The notes: generated from the sequence alone by a model not told the origin. A stretch of 64,000 nt of DNA from Anthonomus grandis grandis (GCF_022605725.1 NC_065548.1:44385131-44449130); one strand, 5' to 3'; positions 50,155 through 60,575 are shown, numbered from the stretch's first letter. A program made the numbers and translations.

Positions 50155-50300
50155 CATTGAAAGGCTAGAACTAGCCTTGCCGTGGAACTATGGTCAGTTT
50201 GTTTGCTTGTAACATCTCTGACGCAATGATGCCAAATGATTGCGTAGAAATGACAAAAAGACACTTTATAATAACATAAAATGTTGTCACTTATTTTGAG
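50155..50300 (-). repeat. Dispersed repeat, copy 1 (inverted relative to 60447-60575)
   Basis: About 130 bp with high similarity to 60447-60575 in the opposite orientation. Shared blocks: TTATAAAGTG, TTGTCATTTCTAC, CAGAGATGTT, AAGCAAACAAACTG, CATAGTTCCACGGCAA and CTAGCCTTTCAATGTT. It contains the palindrome GGCTAGAACTAGCC. The element type is unknown. Confidence 0.65.
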
Positions 50301-50844
50301 AGGCAAAATAAGACTTAATAAACTATGAAGCATTCTTTTAAATAAAATATGATAAGATACTCGAATATAAAAAAGTCAATATTCAAAGTTAAATGAATGT
50401 ACATAACGTATATTAGAGAAAAGTGCAAGAACATCACAACGCCGCTGAATCGCATTGTTGATGCCACCGACACAAGGAATCTTTACCAGTGGCATCGTCA
50501 TAAAATATTTATATGATAAATATTTATTAATAATAGATTATGCTTTAAGTATAAACAATATTCCCGTTAATGAACTCTTTATACGTTTTTTAATGTACTT
50601 TTTTAGAGTATCTAAAAAAATCATTTTTATGGAAATTAAATATTTTATAAATATTATAGATTTCTTAATAATTCATGTCTGAAGATGCAATTTTTTACCA
50701 TTTAATAAGCCATTTTTCTGCGAAGACAACAAAAACATATAATCAGTCCTGTTAATAAAACCATGAACAAAACTCGAGTTTTTTTATTCTTTGTAGCCTA
50801 TTAATATACAGTGTGGCTCAAATTGGGTGTATGTGTATGGTATC

Positions 50845-50845
<1 letters not shown>

Positions 50846-50876
<31 letters not shown>

Positions 50877-50879
50877 AAA
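50846..50879. repeat. (GAAA)n microsatellite at the LINE 3' end
   Basis: About eight GAAA units, positioned where the LINE's 3' tail should be. Confidence 0.85.
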
Positions 50880-51123
50880 TGTGCTATATTACGTAAGAAT
50901 AATCTTGTGTACAAGCATCCTACAAGCTAAAAAAACAAAACAAAAATACAATTTCAAAAATTGACAAAACAATGAACAAAATTAAACAACAGAAGACAAA
51001 ACTCTTTGAACATACTTGAATTAAAGATAACTAAATAAAACAATCAATTACTAAATAAAGGTAAACTTGGTCATAAAACTAGAGAAGAAAAAGGAAAAAA
51101 AAAACTTTTCAACATGTCCAAGG

Positions 51124-53951
51124 TTAAAACCTATCATTAAAAAAGTCATCGAGGTTATAATATGCCTTATAACTAGCCAATAAAAGCGACTTTAATTCTC
51201 TTTTAAATTTCTTAATATCCGATATATGTCTAACACATAGAGGAACATGATTGTAAATTTTTTTACTTATGTAAATTAATGAGTTTTTGGTAAGGGAAGA
51301 CGTAGGAATAGGTAGAGGAACATCATTTACACGACGAGTCAAATGGCCAGTGTCAGAGGGTAGTTTGGGAATTTTGTGAATAAGAGCAGCTGTTTCTGAG
51401 ATAAAGAGTGAAAAAAGAGTTAGGATTTTTTCAGAAATTAAGAAGGGTTTGCAAGAATCTCTTAATTTAGCAGAACACAGGTATCTATAACTTATAACTG
51501 CTTTTTTTTGAATAACAAAGACAATGTTAAGTAACCCCTTATTGGTTAAATCCCAAAAAGGCAAGCCATATATGAGATTCAATAAGTGAAAAGTACACTG
51601 AACGTGCAACCACCCCTCCCAGCTCTTGTTTTGCCATTCTTACTGCAAAACATCCAGAAGATAATTTCCCAGCTAAATGTAAAATATGATCTTCAAACCG
51701 AAGGCGACCATCAATTGTAATTCCTAGGAACTTGCAGCACTCTATTCTGAAAGAGGGAATTTTCATCAGACCTTGATAGTCAGACGGTCAGACCCTACAT
51801 CAGACCCTGAACATCGCACTTAAACCCCATAATAGACGTCTTTCTTACATTAAACACGAGCCTGTTGGAAGCACACCACCCTGATAAAATCTGAAGGTCC
51901 TCAAGGATACAAGTCTTAATATAATCAAAATTTTTATGGCTCCATAGTATGGTGGTATCATCAGCAAACTGAACCACCTTGCCCTGCAGTTTCAATGAAC
52001 TCAAGTCATCCACATACAGTAAAAATAACAGTGGTCCCAACACTGAACCCTGGGGAACGCCGCATTTTAGGGATCTAGAAGCAGACAAACGCCCAGACAC
52101 TGTAACCTTCTGAGTACGATTTGATAGATAGGACTCAAGCCATCGCAATGCTTCGCCCCTAAAACCATTTTTATTGAGCTTAGATAACAGTATTCCATGA
52201 TCCACACAGTCAAATGCTTTGGATAGATCACAAAACACTGCCGCCGATGACTCTCCAGAATTCAAGGACACATAGACGCTCTCAAAAAAGCTAAAGCCAG
52301 CATCATGAGTCCCTTTGCCGGCTTGAAATCGAAACTGATTTGCAGACAAAATGCCATTATGATGTAAAAAGGACAAAATTCTGATTTTTGCAAGTTTTTC
52401 AACTATCTTAGACAGGGTAGACAAAATAGAAATGGGACGGAAATTACAAGGCTGATCCAAATCTCCACCCTTATGAAGAGGGATAACCACTGCCTCTTTT
52501 AAACATAAAGGAAAAATGCCAATATGTAAAGAATTGTTTATGGCAGAAACAGGCAAAAAGAGTAACAACCTCGAAGATATCCCATCAGCTCCAGATGATT
52601 TATGGTTTTTTAGGCGTTTGATTTCATTTTTTACTTCGGTAAGTTCGACAGGATGAAAGAAAAATGAATGCTCAACCGACACTTGTTGAAGATAGTGCAG
52701 GGGATCAATGTTACTACGAATGCCCTTGAGCAAGATATTAGGTATATCACAATAATAGTCGTTTAAAATGTCAGGTCTTAACTCCGGTTCAGATACTTTT
52801 CTAGGGCAATGTCTAAAATCATTAATAATCGACCAACAGTCTCTTTGCCTATTTGATGACATATTTAAGCGATCCCTATAATAATTAGATTTTGCTGCTT
52901 TAATTGTCTTTCTGTACAGACTACGGTATTTCTTATGATATACAAGGATATTTTCATTTGTGGTATATTTGCACAATTTAGTCAAAAAACGGAGGTTTTT
53001 AGCTGAAATTCTAAGGCCTCTTGTAACCCATGGTTTTCGTTTCTTAGTTTTAAGCCTCATTTTAGGAAAGCACTGATTGATCTTATCACACAGAACTTGA
53101 AAAAATAAAGTAAGTGGGTCAGAAGCCGTTTCAAGTGCATTCCAATTTACCGAAGCTGTTGCAGCAGAAAAAGCATTGAAATTTCTCCTGCTGAAAATTC
53201 TTCCCATATAATAAGATGAAGATGATACAGTATTATATGGCATTTTAGCAAGAATAGCTTCATGGTCGGAAATACCATATGGGAGTACTGTGCATAAAAC
53301 GTCATCAAAATTTGTACAGAAATAGTCAATTGTAGTTGCAGATGAAGAAGTTATTCGTGTGGGAAAAAGAACGTGCATTTTCAAGTCGTAAGAATTTAAA
53401 ATACTTAGAAGAGAAGTACGTGGCAAGGTTTCATCAGTGTAGTTGATATTAAAGTCACCAGCCAATATAACCTTAGAGTGTAGGGACAACTGGGATAAAA
53501 GAGAATCAAGTTTGTCCAGAAGCATAGCAATATCTCCTGTAGGTAGCCTATAAACACAAAGAATATATAAATTAAAACGCTTACAAAAAGAAAGAGAGAA
53601 TTCAAAAACATTCTCTAACCGAAGATTATCATACTTATCAATATTACAAAAAATCGTTTCAATTGTTTGCCTAGCCAAGATCATGGTTCCTCCATGTATA
53701 GATTGTTGACGACAAAAATTTGATATAGGAACATAATCAGATATTAAAAAACATTCACTAGGCCTCAACCAGTGCTCAGTCAGAAGTACAATATCGGGAA
53801 AATTACATGTGTCCAGCAAAAGATGAAGCTCATCCATCTTGTTTCTTAGGAATTGTATATTAAGAATAAAGATACTTAAGCTTTTCGAAGAGCTAATTTC
53901 AATTTTACTAGTAGAATATGAACATGAATGAGATTCAACCTTCGTGGACAT
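51124..53951 (-). pseudogene. LINE ORF2 (endonuclease-RT), nearly complete
   Basis: Frame 51795-53951 has 718 codons from MSTKVESHSCSYSTSK; 51124-51766 gives the C-terminal end. The endonuclease (about residues 28-240) has SIFILNIQFLRNKMDELHLL, DIVLLTEHWLRPSE (catalytic Glu), ILAGDFNINYTD (catalytic Asp/Asn) and ATTIDYFCTNF. The RT (about 480-718) has CNFRPISILSTLSKIVEKLA, AVFCDLSKAFDCVDHGILLS, GVPQGSVLGPLLFLLYVDDL and catalytic VQFADDTTILW (51956-51978). The break near 51770-51800 is a short tandem duplication (GTCAGACGGTCAGACC region) that adds a stop; another shift lies near 51545-51610. The endonuclease nicks the target and the RT copies the element RNA there. Confidence 0.9.
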
Positions 53952-53953
53952 GT

Positions 53954-54330
53954 CTATAAAAAAGAAGAATTCAATTCACGATCAGTAATCAGTTCAGACT
54001 CATTAATTTGATGATTCAAAGACAATTTATTCGATGAAATATTAATTTTAAAATGTTTAAAAATATGTGTATGTAATAATGATGCCAAGTCTGAACCAAA
54101 GTTACTGGCGTGATTAGACTCTAAAATTCCATACAGATTAATATTATTTGCATGAAAAGTACGATAAAGGGCCTTATTACTATTATAGATAACATTATGG
54201 TTTAAATAAGTATAAGGGCTTGCTTGTCATCACTAAAGTGTTTGTATCAACATGATTTTGAATTAAATTTTTTAAAACATCAGATGAAGAACCAATTCCA
54301 TTTAACATTACTATTAAAAAATCTTCTTTC
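53954..54330 (-). pseudogene. LINE ORF1 C-terminal remnant
   Basis: On the minus strand, DFLIVMLNGIGSSSDVLKN, then after a frameshift near 54207 NNINLYGILESNHASNFGSD and LASLLHTHIFKHFKI. It ends with a stop at 53954-53956, two bases before the ORF2 ATG at 53951, which suggests translational coupling. The stretch reads like the end of an esterase-type (SGNH) ORF1 known from some LINE lineages; that match is from memory of the general pattern. The 5' part is cut off by truncation at 54330. Confidence 0.5.
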
Positions 54331-54774
54331 GTATGGGTATCTTGAAAACTATAAGAGATAGAAAATTGGTTAAATGGAAAAAGTTGTAGGGCATTTAATT
54401 ACCAATTAAGTGCCGCTTTCAGAACGATTTTATCTTTTTCCGATTTTGAAATATTTGGAAAAAATCAAAAAGTTGCATTTTTGAAAAAGGGCTGTATTTT
54501 GTTTATTTCAACGTGTTTTTCAAATCTGTAAAAACATTATTAGGACAACTTTTTAAGGACAACGCATACCTGAATTCAGTTTTTGTTTTCGAAGTTTCGG
54601 TTCTGAGATTCCATCCTCAACTTCTTTTTTTTCTTATGGCGGTTATTTTGTTTTTTTGCTAAATTGAAAAGATCTTTTTTGCCCTTTAAAATGATGTATA
54701 ACAATTTATGAAAATATTTTATGTTTACGTCAAAAAATTAAATAGTTTATTTTTCGCTGAGTAGGCCATGGTTT

Positions 54775-55862
54775 TTATTGGCATTTTGTCGTACACACAT
54801 TATTATTAACTTTATTTATATTATTTAAGACAGTCTGAATCCTGTCCTCTAGTTGTTCGAGAGTCGCAGGAGGTTCAAACTCGTAAACTTCATTTGTAAC
54901 ATATCCCCAAAGATAAAAATCCAAGGGTGTAATATCTGGAGACCTAGCTGGCCAATTTACAGCACCGCGGTTCGCGATAAGTTTATTGTTAAATGCTTGC
55001 GTTAACAAGTTTTGAATGTCCCGAGTATTATGTGCGGGACACCCGTCTTGTTGAAACCACACTTCACTCCGTATTTGTTCTTCAGGTATTATAGCTCTCA
55101 CGGCAGGTAATATCTGCTCTTCCAAAAGATTTAAATATCTTTGACCTGTCAATATTTGGTGATAAATAAAGGGCCCAATAAGGTGATTACCTAAAAACAA
55201 TTATAGCATTTTACTTCAAAATAATTTCGTGGAGTGGGTAATTACCTTACCATACATACGACACCATACATCAAATCCAAATCTTACTTGTAGCCTACGT
55301 TCAGCCACTTCATGAGGATTTTCAGTAGCCCAAAAATTACGATTATGCCTGTTGAATATCGCAGTTGCAAAAAACGTCTCGTCGGTCCAAATAATTTTCC
55401 TGCTGAAATTAGGTATTTCTTGACATTGCCTTACAAACCAGTTTGAAAATTCTAATCGTCTTGGGGCTGTATCCCTTAAACCTTGAACAATAGTAGGCTT
55501 TTATGGACGATATTTTTTTAAGGACTCTTTGAATGGTAGTCCTTGGTATATTCATATAAGTTGCAGCTTTTCGAGTCAATGTTTTCGGGTTCGCATTAAA
55601 ATGGTCTAAAATGTTTTCATCGCGCTTCATTGTCCCTTTGATAATTTTCTGGCGTTGGTATTTCAAAACTTCCATGAGTTCTAAGGTTCATGACAAGCAT
55701 AGCAAATAGTCTTGGACCTGGCAGTTGTCTCTCAGAATACAGTTCCAAATATCTGGCGATTGCAAGATTTGCATTCCTATTACATGTAATATAACATTCC
55801 AATATGTCAAATTTTTCTTCACTGGTATATCGGCGATTTTTGCAAATTACAATTTTAAACAA
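54775..55862 (-). pseudogene. Mariner transposase (DD41D) with a 60-bp intron
   Basis: N-terminus from MFKIVICKNRRYTSEEKFDI at 55862, with RYLELYSERQLPGPRLFAML (HTH). A frameshift near 55620 leads into ENILDHFNANPKTLTRKAAT, then a stop/shift near 55505. Catalytic motifs: KIIWTDETFFATAIF (first Asp), VWFQQDGCPAHNTRDIQNLL (second) and WPARSPDITPLDFYLWGYVT (third), with 41 residues between the last two. At 55191-55250 a GT-AG intron of 60 bp splits VWCRMYG from NHLIGPF; without splicing, a stop appears. It belongs to the 50809-56527 element. Confidence 0.85.
55191..55250 (-). other. 60-bp spliceosomal-type intron in a mariner transposase
   Basis: Minus strand GTAAGGTAAT at 55250 and TTGTTTTTAG at 55191. 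Exact removal restores the reading frame across the conserved W-G-NH-IGP block found uninterrupted in the intact relative at 42930-44000. Confidence 0.6.
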
Positions 55863-56529
55863 AACTCACTAAAAACAAATAAAAAGAACTAGATACGAAA
55901 AAACTATTTAACACTAACAAGAACAAGAAACATGAAATAAACAAGATAAAAAGTTAAATCAAATAAATAATATTTTGCAGAATTGTCAGTAAATGACACT
56001 AAATTATTAAACATTAAAAATTGTTTATACGACAAATTGCCTCCGTAGTCATGGCCTCCGCATTCGTGGGCAACTCCGCGAAAAATGAACTTTGTAACTT
56101 TTTGACATAAGAATGAAATATTTTCATAAAGTGTTATACATCATTTTAAAGGGAAAAAAAAGATCTTTTTTATTTAGAAAAAAACAAAATGGCCGCCATA
56201 AGAAAAAAGAAGTTGAGGATGGATTCTCTGAACCAAAACGTCGAAAACAAAAACTGATTTCAAGTATGCGTTGTCCTTAAAAAGTTGTCCTAATAATGTT
56301 TTTACAGATTTTAAAAATACGTTGAATAAAAAAAATACAGCCTTTTTTCAAAAATGCAATTTTTTGATTTTGTCCAAATATTTCAAAATCGGAAAAATAC
56401 AAAATCGTTCTGAAAGCGGCACTTAATTGGTAACTAAATGCCCTACAACTTTCCCCATTTAACCAATTTTCCATATCTTATAGTTTCCAAGATACCCATA
56501 CATGTACACCCAATTTGGGCCACACTGTA

Positions 56530-57169
56530 TAAGTATTTAAAAAAATTATCTGAGCTTAAAAATATAAAGATTCTTGTATTTAACACACATTTCACGTTTT
56601 TATTTAGGTTTGTTTCTATGATCCCCCATTCTACCTTTATAATGACGGGTCTCCCTTGATATGATGTTATAACAGTATCGGTATTTACTTGTGAAAAATC
56701 GGCTCAAATCGCCTTTTTTTTACAAAAACACTTAAACCACAGTCTAACAAAGAAAATTGAGTTGAAATCTATATACTTGCTTAAACGAGACCTTTTTCCT
56801 TTTTCAACCAAAAACGAAAGAAAAAACACAGAACTTCACAAATGCCGAATTTAAACACAAAGCCGTTGGACAAGATGATATTTCCCGCATCTCGAAGCTT
56901 TTGCTTGCGGTGTTGTCATAACAAGTTTTTTAGAAGGTGTTTTAGGAATAAACATGTTAATAATTTCTTTTTTTTGTTTAAAGATATTATTTGTGCTCTT
57001 AGAATAGGTTATATCTATTTCTACTTTTCTTTTTAATACAAAATCCAACACAAATAAGTTAAATTAGCATTGTTATGTGACAAAAAATAGCTGAAAATTT
57101 TCTCTTTCAAAAATGTGTAAACTTGACAACAGAGAATCGGTAAATATTTTTGTAAACAAAATACCTCCT
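56530..57169. other. Intron sequence, nothing supported
   Basis: Short frames at 56842-57051 on both strands overlap each other and show no domain. Confidence 0.4.
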
Positions 57170-57990
57170 TGCCCCTGAGCACATGTTCAACTAAAACAAA
57201 GTTTTTGTTTACTGATAAAATAAATTGTTTACATTTTTTCTTAAACTGACCGATGTTTAAATCCTTTAAATTGTTAGAAATAGAATTGTAAAGTTTAATT
57301 GCATTATATAAAAAACTTCCCGTAAATATAAATATATAAGTATCTTTGTGATTAACTTACAATAATTTGTTGGGGATTCCTTATAAAGTTTTGCCCAGAA
57401 TTGATTCCATTTAATAGCTATAGTGCTTTTAATGTTATGGCAATATCACTAGCATAAGGAGAGTCAGACTCTCCGGATCAAGGTCACGGGAACTCTAAGA
57501 GTTTCCGTGACTAACTCCATTTTTGGCTAACGTATCTACGATCTCGTTACCACTTAACCCTATCTGCTTAACCCATATAAATGTTTTTTTTGTTTAATTG
57601 TATTTTATTATATAAATGTTTATTTAGTCTAATTAATTGCCATATTATAGGATTTACTGTATTTGACCATGTGTATCTATTCTCACTTGGTTGAAGTACA
57701 GACATAAACTCTAACAAATTGACGAAATTAGTGGATTTGTATTTTAAACAAAAATTAAGTACTTTCCTAATAGCAATAGCTTCAGATATAAATAAGCTGC
57801 AATGTATATTGATTTAAAATTGGTATCGAATATCTGAAGTAGGAATATAAATTCGTGCTCCATTACTTTCAGCAGAAGCTTATAAAAAAGCGCATTGAAG
57901 ACTTTAAATATCTTGAAAAGAGTGAATGAGATTAGCGAGATTTTTGAAGTATACCTTTTTTAAACAAAACTGGTTGCACAATGCATATTT
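57170..57990 (-). pseudogene. LINE C-terminal fragment with RNase H domain
   Basis: On the minus strand, 57480-57850 reads ISEAIAIRKVLNFCLKYKST and later GLSGNEIVDTLAKNGVS. The latter is the H-x-GI-GNE-D motif of RNase H as used in I/Jockey-type LINEs. 57170-57380 carries the terminal region. Stops and shifts throughout. It differs from the RNase H fragment at 3789-4689. Confidence 0.6.
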
Positions 57991-58144
57991 TAAATAAAAA
58001 AATAAATTATGTCAAGCCTAAAAAGTCAAAATGTTACTGGTGTAGGCCCTCTATGACATATTTTAAAATTTCTCTTATAAAAAAACCATTGTCCAAATTT
58101 TATTAAAAACAAAGAAAAAATTCAAGAAAATTACATTAACTTTA

Positions 58145-58316
58145 TCACCCTGTATCTTGGTTGTCTTTGACTTTCAGATTCTTCTATTTATAAGTATTAT
58201 ATATGGAGATATTATCAGCATATTGAGTAATACTATTGGAATTTATATTATGTAAATTAGCAGTATACATATTAAAGAGGAAGGGGCTTAATACTGATCC
58301 TTGAGGTAGACCCATA
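58145..58316 (-). pseudogene. LINE reverse transcriptase scrap
   Basis: On the minus strand, MGLPQGSVLSPFLFNMYTAN and NSITQYADNISIYN (catalytic YADD changed to YADN). A mariner end (58317) is inserted right before the GLPQG motif. Confidence 0.65.
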
Positions 58317-58925
58317 TACAGGGTGTCAATTTGAAAAGAGCAATTTGGTACAAATTTTATACAGGTAGGGGAACTACAACCACCATATTTTGGTTATAGG
58401 GTAAGTCACTCTGTTAAGTCACAATGTGATTTTATTTAATTAGATGCTTAAAGTGCATTCCATTTTGGGCTAAACAAAAGTATAATCTATTTTCACATTT
58501 TAAAACACTTCTCTTGGAATAGATGCACATTCTGTAATAATCAGTTGCCGAAGATCATCGAGTGAAGCTGGTTGAGTTTTAAACACAACAGTTTTTAAGT
58601 GACCCCCAGATAAAAAATTAAGGGGTGTTAGATCTGGTGATCTCGCCGGCTATTCCATTGGATTTCTTCTCTCAATCCACTAATCTGGAAACGCATCATA
58701 TAAAAATTGCCTCACAGGAAGAACATAGTGGGATGGCACTCCATCTTGTTGAGAATGTAATAAATCTTCGTTTAGGTTCCTACCCCCATGAATATCCAAC
58801 TGATTTTCTATTTCTTTAACAATTTTAGGTTGTATAGTAGTTTCCAACATTTTCAAGTAAGTTTCGCCATTAAGGTTACCAATAATAAATAGTAGCCCGA
58901 TAATAGTATCACTCTAGTCTCTACA
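58317..58925 (-). pseudogene. Mariner remnant with altered third catalytic residue
   Basis: End TACAGGGTGTCAATTTG at 58317 preceded by TA. The transposase C-terminal half follows on the minus strand: QQDGVPSHYVLPVRQFLYD (second Asp), then ARSPDLTPLNFLSGGHLKTV, where the third Asp is Asn, and LDDLRQLIITECASIPREV at the C-terminus. The right end of the element is missing; sequence changes into a Penelope-type repeat near 59030. Confidence 0.7.
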
Positions 58926-59029
58926 GTTATGTTTATTTACAAAAACATTTAAAAAAAATGTTTATTTGTCGCTAAAACAAATATTCTTTATTAAGGAAGA
59001 AGTCCATTCTGAAGTGGAGTCAATATAAA

Positions 59030-59210
59030 ATTGAAAAGGTAGTAGGGGAAGTCTTTTCTTCACAAATAAAACGCTGATCCTCTAATTTCAGGAGTGATGC
59101 ATTTCGGCAAGTGTTCTTGCCATCATCAGACTCTAAAATATATTTCACTTCAAAAATATATACGAATATTTTTTTCCTTGACAGGTGACATAAAAAAATA
59201 GAGATAAAAT
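59030..59210 (-). mobile_element. Penelope-like terminal repeat remnant
   Basis: Minus strand: a hammerhead-like motif (59092-59133) followed downstream by AGCGTTTTATTTGTGAAG and AAGACTTCCCC, an arrangement resembling the left flank of the 18432-18541 palindrome (hammerhead, then AATAAAG-type sequence). No coding part is left. Confidence 0.45.
59092..59133 (-). ncRNA. Hammerhead-ribozyme-like motif with complete core
   Basis: Minus strand, 42 nt in this order: stem I strand GAGU; invariant core CUGAUGA; a single extra U; stem II GGCAAG, loop AACA, CUUGCC; invariant GAAA; then UGCAU, which with the preceding A forms the palindrome AUGCAU (a minimal stem III that would need a dimer or a two-molecule fold); C at the cleavage position; stem I strand ACUC pairing with GAGU. 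All invariant positions and the AUC cleavage triplet are present. The one departure is the extra U before stem II, also seen in the motif at 18421-18478. Confidence 0.6.
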
Positions 59211-59234
59211 TATATATATAATTTTATTGAATTA

Positions 59235-59792
59235 TTCAATTAAATGAAATTGCAAAATTACCAAATTTTCGGTTCAGGTAAAACCAGACACCAGCCACCA
59301 GCAAACAATTTGTTATAAGGCTTTGTCAAATCTGACGTACAGCCGAATACAAGAAATGTTTTTTTTTTCGTTTTATCAATCTCACAAAATTCTGTACCAT
59401 GAAAAAAAAGCATGAACATAATTTTTTAATCTTTATAATAATTTTTTTTATCTCATTTTTTCGTCGATTGAATAATTCATACTTGTTTTCAAATATCGAC
59501 TGTCACTGATTTATTGACACTTTTCCTCACGTCAGTGACAATATTCATTTTACTGGTGGCCGTTTGGTTTTACCTGAACCGAAAATTTGCTAATTTTGCA
59601 ATTACATTTAATTGACTAATTCAAGATTCGTTTATTAAAAATTATTGAAACTTTGCACGAGGGTTTGCAAGATTGGTCTCTTCAAAAAGTTATCTTACAT
59701 TTTTTCTGTAGAATGTACAGGGAAGCCAATAATTGACCCCCTTAAAATTTACATGGGATTTCCTATGTTCCGCTCGGCGGCGCACCACCCGG
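59235..59792. mobile_element. Internally deleted relative of the 19591-28582 mariner
   Basis: 59326-59390 repeats TCTGACGTACAGCCGAATAC and onward as at 19633-19696. 59470-59792 repeats 28258-28582, including the right end ...CACCACCCGG followed by TA (59793-59794). The transposase is gone, and the left terminal repeat is missing or replaced by an inverted piece (59235-59300 mirrors 59540-59610, TTTCGGTTCAGGTAAAACCA). Confidence 0.7.
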
Positions 59793-59918
59793 TATAGTCG
59801 CTGACGCTCCTATATAAATAATAATTGCTTGCACTACTGTTTTTTTTTGTTTTATGAATAGTTTGTTGCTTAAGTAGCAATTCCTTTTTTAATTAAATTG
59901 ATTTTGTTCTAGATTAGT

Positions 59919-60170
59919 TGTCCATAATAAAATTACCAAGTCTGATCATTTACGTTCCAGTGATGAGGACTTGGAGAACCTCTTAGAAGTTACCGAAGTT
60001 CCCGAAAATATTGGATATTTGAAAAACATTGCTCTACAATTTGATGATAACCTGTATTTCCAACATTTTCGAATGGGCTTAGCACTGACTGGTGAACTGG
60101 CAGATCGATTTGCTGCATCCCTATATTATAAAAAACAGGAAGGAGGAGACTCAAAAAAAATATCTTCATT
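59919..60170 (+). CDS. Unrecognised candidate exon or retrocopy fragment
   Basis: After a strong polypyrimidine tract and acceptor (TTTTGTTCTAG ending 59918), the frame LVVHNKITKSDHLRSSDEDL continues through EVPENIGYLKNIALQFDDNL and GLALTGELADRFAASLYYKK, without a stop for more than 140 codons (to 60363). The first 85 residues have balanced, non-repetitive composition unlike the AT-rich frames around it. After about 60160 the frame becomes low-quality, Lys/Asn-rich sequence, and I see no clear donor. It is not coiled coil, so it is unlikely to be rootletin. I do not recognise the family. Confidence 0.35.
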
Positions 60171-60446
60171 AAAATTTATTATAGTATTTCTGAGCCATTT
60201 CTCAGCTTTAAATCTTTACTGTTTAAAGAAAAAAAAAAACTCCTTCCTAAACATAACCTATTCTACACAAAACACAAATTTAAGCTATATTAACTCAAAC
60301 AACTTTAGATATTGGCAGTCCGTGGATCGTTCGCGGCTGATAGAAATTCCGAACCGGTTATGAATCACGCATGCTCACATCTTTAAAGGATGAAGAATTC
60401 CTGACTGATCCGGGATGCGTTCAGAACTGTCACCGCGAACAAAGCT
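60171..60446. other. No supported feature
   Basis: The frame from 59971 runs on to 60363 but is AT-driven here. No repeat recognised. Confidence 0.35.
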
Positions 60447-60575
60447 ATTATAAAGTGTGTTTTTTTGTCATTTCTACATAAGCATTTGACATCATTGCAT
60501 CAGAGATGTTGCAAGCAAACAAACTGCCCATAGTTCCACGGCAATGCTAATTCTAGCCTTTCAATGTTCTAAGTT
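60447..60575 (+). repeat. Dispersed repeat, copy 2
   Basis: Inverted counterpart of 50155-50300, with about one difference per ten bases by eye. The two copies lie 10 kb apart. Confidence 0.65.

Larger units (their letters stand above)
50845..54330 (-). mobile_element. LINE (CR1/Jockey-group), copy L4, nested in a mariner arm
   Basis: 3.49 kb on the minus strand, with a (GAAA)n/(TTTC)n run at its 3' end (50846-50879). Flanking GTATGGTATC (50835-50844) and GTATGGGTATC (54331-54341) look like a target duplication with one indel. It includes the end of ORF1 and all of ORF2. It is nearly identical to the copy at 1-1514, so this family moved recently. Confidence 0.88.
50809..56527 (-). mobile_element. 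Mariner (DD41D) with ~450-bp inverted repeats, split by a LINE
   Basis: Ends CAGTGTGGCTCAAATTGGGT at 50809 and the inverse CAATTTGGGCCACACTG ending at 56527 have TA on both sides (50807-50808, 56528-56529). The left arm is 50809-50844 plus 54331-54770; the right arm is about 56080-56527. Shared blocks include TTGTAGGGCATTTA, AAGTGCCGCTTTCAGAACGA, TGCGTTGTCCTTAAAAAGTT and GATGTATAAC. The transposase gene is at 54775-55862. A nearly full LINE (50845-54330) is inserted within the left arm. Confidence 0.88.

Noticed and set aside
50846..50879. GAAA run as a CRISPR-like or regulatory array
   Set aside because: A simple microsatellite at a LINE 3' end.
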